From the NCBI GenBank assembly GCA_030040815.1, contig JASHSZ010000423.1, forward strand, positions 1-5,470: a stretch of DNA of 5,470 bases. The letters are read 5' to 3'. Below are positions 4,080 through 5,470 of the stretch, piece by piece. How positions within the stretch are numbered: position 1 is the first letter of the stretch; each line of letters begins with the position of its first letter. Source of the stretch: Streptosporangiaceae bacterium (GTDB lineage: Bacteria > Actinomycetota > Actinomycetes > Streptosporangiales > Streptosporangiaceae). The position numbers and the translations under genes are program-made. The notes beneath the pieces were generated by a model. That model saw only the letters and a program-made list of their open reading frames with translations, searched no databases and was not told the DNA's origin.

Positions 4080-5470
4080 CTGAGCACCTACACACCGAGC
4101 ACCGAGGCCAGCCCTGCGGCCGAACTGCCGCCCGTCGACCCGGATGACGCGAGTCTCGCCAGCACCGCCAAGACGTTTCGTGACTTCGGCATCGCCGAGC
4201 CCATCTGCGCCGCCCTGGAGGCACACGGCATCACGACCACTTTCCCCATCCAGGCGCTGACGCTGCCCATCGCTCTCGACGGCCACGACCTGATCGGCCA
4301 GGCCAGGACTGGCACCGGGAAGACATTCGCGTTCGGCATCCCGATCCTGGAGCGGCTCCGTGCCGGCACCAGCGAGCCCAATGCGCCGCGAGCGCTGGTC
4401 GTGGTCCCGACCAGGGAGCTGGCCATCCAGGTCGGCGACGACCTGCGCACCGCCGGTGCTCAGCTGCGCATCAACGTGGTGACGCTGTACGGTGGCCGCG
4501 CGTACGAGCCCCAGATCGAGGCGCTGGCCAGCGTTGACGTGATTGTCAGCACGCCGGGTCGGCTGCTCGACCTGGCTCGGCAGAATCATCTGCGGCTCTC
4601 GTCGGTCTGCCAGCTCGTGCTGGACGAGGCGGACAAGATGCTGGACCTCGGCTTCTTGCCTGACGTCGAGCGGATCCTGCAGCTCACGCCGCCGACGAGG
4701 CAGACCATGCTGTTCTCCGCCACGATGCCCGGCGAGATCGTGACGCTGGCGCGGCGCCATCTGAGCCGCCCGATGCACGTCAGGGCCGAGCATCACGATG
4801 AGCCGGCCCACGTGCCGACGACCGAGCAGCACGTGTTCCGCGCCCACCAGCTCGACAAGATCGAGGTACTCGCCCGCGTCCTGCAGGCCGAGGGCCGCGG
4901 CCTGACCATCGTCTTCAGCCGGACGAAGCGGTCGGCGGACCAGGTCGCTACCGCGCTGACCGGCAGGGGCTTCGCTGCCGCGGCGGTTCACGGTGACCTG
5001 GGCCAGAGCCAGCGCGAGCGGGCGATGCGCGCCTTCAGGTCCGGCAAGGTCGATGTGCTCGTGGCCACCGACGTGGTGGCTCGTGGCCTCGACGTCGAAG
5101 ACGTCACGCACGTGATCAACTACGAGTGCCCGGAGGACGAGAAGGCCTACCTGCACCGGATCGGCCGCACCGGCCGTGCCGGCCGAGACGGGGTGGCGGT
5201 CACGTTCGTGGACTGGGCCGACCTCTCGCGCTGGAAGACGATCAACGAAGCGCTGCACCTGGGCTTCGACGAGCCCGTGGAGACATACTCCACGTCAGAG
5301 CACCTGTTCGCAGCCCTGAACATCCCGCCGCGCGCGGCTGGCGTGCTACCCCGGGGTCAGCGAGGCCGACTCGGGCTCGAGGCCGAGACGCTGGAGGACA
5401 TCGGCGAGACGGGCAAGACGCGCTCAAAGACCCGCGGCCGACGACCGGCGGTCGCTGGGCCCGACCGAGA
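4080..5470 (+). CDS. DEAD-box ATP-dependent RNA helicase, 3' end cut off by the window edge
   Basis: 463 codons are visible with no stop before the right edge. All main DEAD-box motifs are intact: Q motif FPIQ (55-58) with upstream aromatic Phe33, motif I ARTGTGKT (75-82), Ia PTREL (110-114), Ib TPGR (158-161), II DEAD (182-185), III SAT (213-215), IV IVFS (277-280), V ATDVVARGLD (329-338) and VI HRIGRTGRAGR (359-369). It should be a cytoplasmic ATPase that unwinds or remodels RNA. After motif VI comes an extension of over 90 residues, Arg/Lys-rich at the visible end. It corresponds to Rv3211 (annotated rhlE) by motif set and position beside the ferritin-like gene. The start is CTG 4080: an in-frame TGA at 4074-4076 blocks any longer form, no ATG/GTG/TTG occurs in frame before motif I, and GGAGG (4067-4071) lies eight bases upstream. 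The first 30 or so residues are a low-complexity extension. Confidence 0.95.
   Translation, partial: MSTYTPSTEASPAAELPPVDPDDASLASTAKTFRDFGIAEPICAALEAHGITTTFPIQALTLPIALDGHDLIGQARTGTGKTFAFGIPILERLRAGTSEPNAPRALVVVPTRELAIQVGDDLRTAGAQLRINVVTLYGGRAYEPQIEALASVDVIVSTPGRLLDLARQNHLRLSSVCQLVLDEADKMLDLGFLPDVERILQLTPPTRQTMLFSATMPGEIVTLARRHLSRPMHVRAEHHDEPAHVPTTEQHVFRAHQLDKIEVLARVLQAEGRGLTIVFSRTKRSADQVATALTGRGFAAAAVHGDLGQSQRERAMRAFRSGKVDVLVATDVVARGLDVEDVTHVINYECPEDEKAYLHRIGRTGRAGRDGVAVTFVDWADLSRWKTINEALHLGFDEPVETYSTSEHLFAALNIPPRAAGVLPRGQRGRLGLEAETLEDIGETGKTRSKTRGRRPAVAGPDR

Noticed and set aside
3721..4224. Upstream extension of the ferritin-like reading frame
   Set aside because: The extra 168 residues are compositionally odd, run through the structured intergenic region into the helicase gene on the other strand, and have no family similarity. 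The family domain begins close after GTG 3720.
4062..5258. A 398-codon minus-strand open frame opposite the helicase
   Set aside because: It is antisense to intact DEAD-box motifs and its product has no recognisable domain.

Overview
The window is about two-thirds G+C, with strongly G/C-ending codons, compact genes, GTG/TTG starts and an actinobacterial gene set (LKDEN-type Ku, a TetR regulator next to a DUF3107 protein, an actinobacterial ferritin-like protein, and a DEAD-box helicase). It reads as a chromosomal segment of an actinomycete. The genus cannot be fixed from the sequence. No transposase, phage gene, CRISPR array, tRNA or rRNA was seen.

Layout, left to right: (1) the 5' 187 codons of an alpha/beta hydrolase on the minus strand, running off the left edge; (2) a 112-bp gap holding a terminator-like hairpin and a near-perfect 26-bp palindrome; (3) Ku on the minus strand; (4) a 184-bp divergent promoter region; (5) a 60-residue, very acidic protein on the plus strand with two AEQ repeats; (6) a 200-bp gap with a GC palindrome, two tandem perfect hairpins and a dyad next to a TTG start; (7) a TetR-family regulator and a DUF3107 protein in a likely plus-strand operon; (8) a ferritin-like protein on the minus strand, tail-to-tail with DUF3107 with 2 bp between the stop codons; (9) a 359-bp divergent region with strong RNA-like secondary structure; (10) a DEAD-box RNA helicase on the plus strand, running off the right edge, whose only plausible start is a CTG codon behind a strong ribosome binding site.

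TetR, DUF3107, ferritin-like protein (opposite strand) and DEAD-box helicase match in order and orientation the conserved actinobacterial block I recall from Mycobacterium tuberculosis as Rv3208, Rv3208A, Rv3210c and Rv3211. Ku and the acidic protein lie next to this block, and no LigD is in view. Ku would bind DNA ends in non-homologous end joining. The helicase would remodel RNA. The TetR protein probably controls its own operon through the dyad over its promoter. The roles of the acidic, DUF3107 and ferritin-like proteins are not established from sequence.

I see no clear new multi-gene defence or biosynthetic system. The most interesting signals are regulatory: the structured leader and CTG start of the helicase, the palindromes upstream of the hydrolase and TetR genes, and a ferritin-like protein that appears to lack one predicted metal-ligand glutamate.
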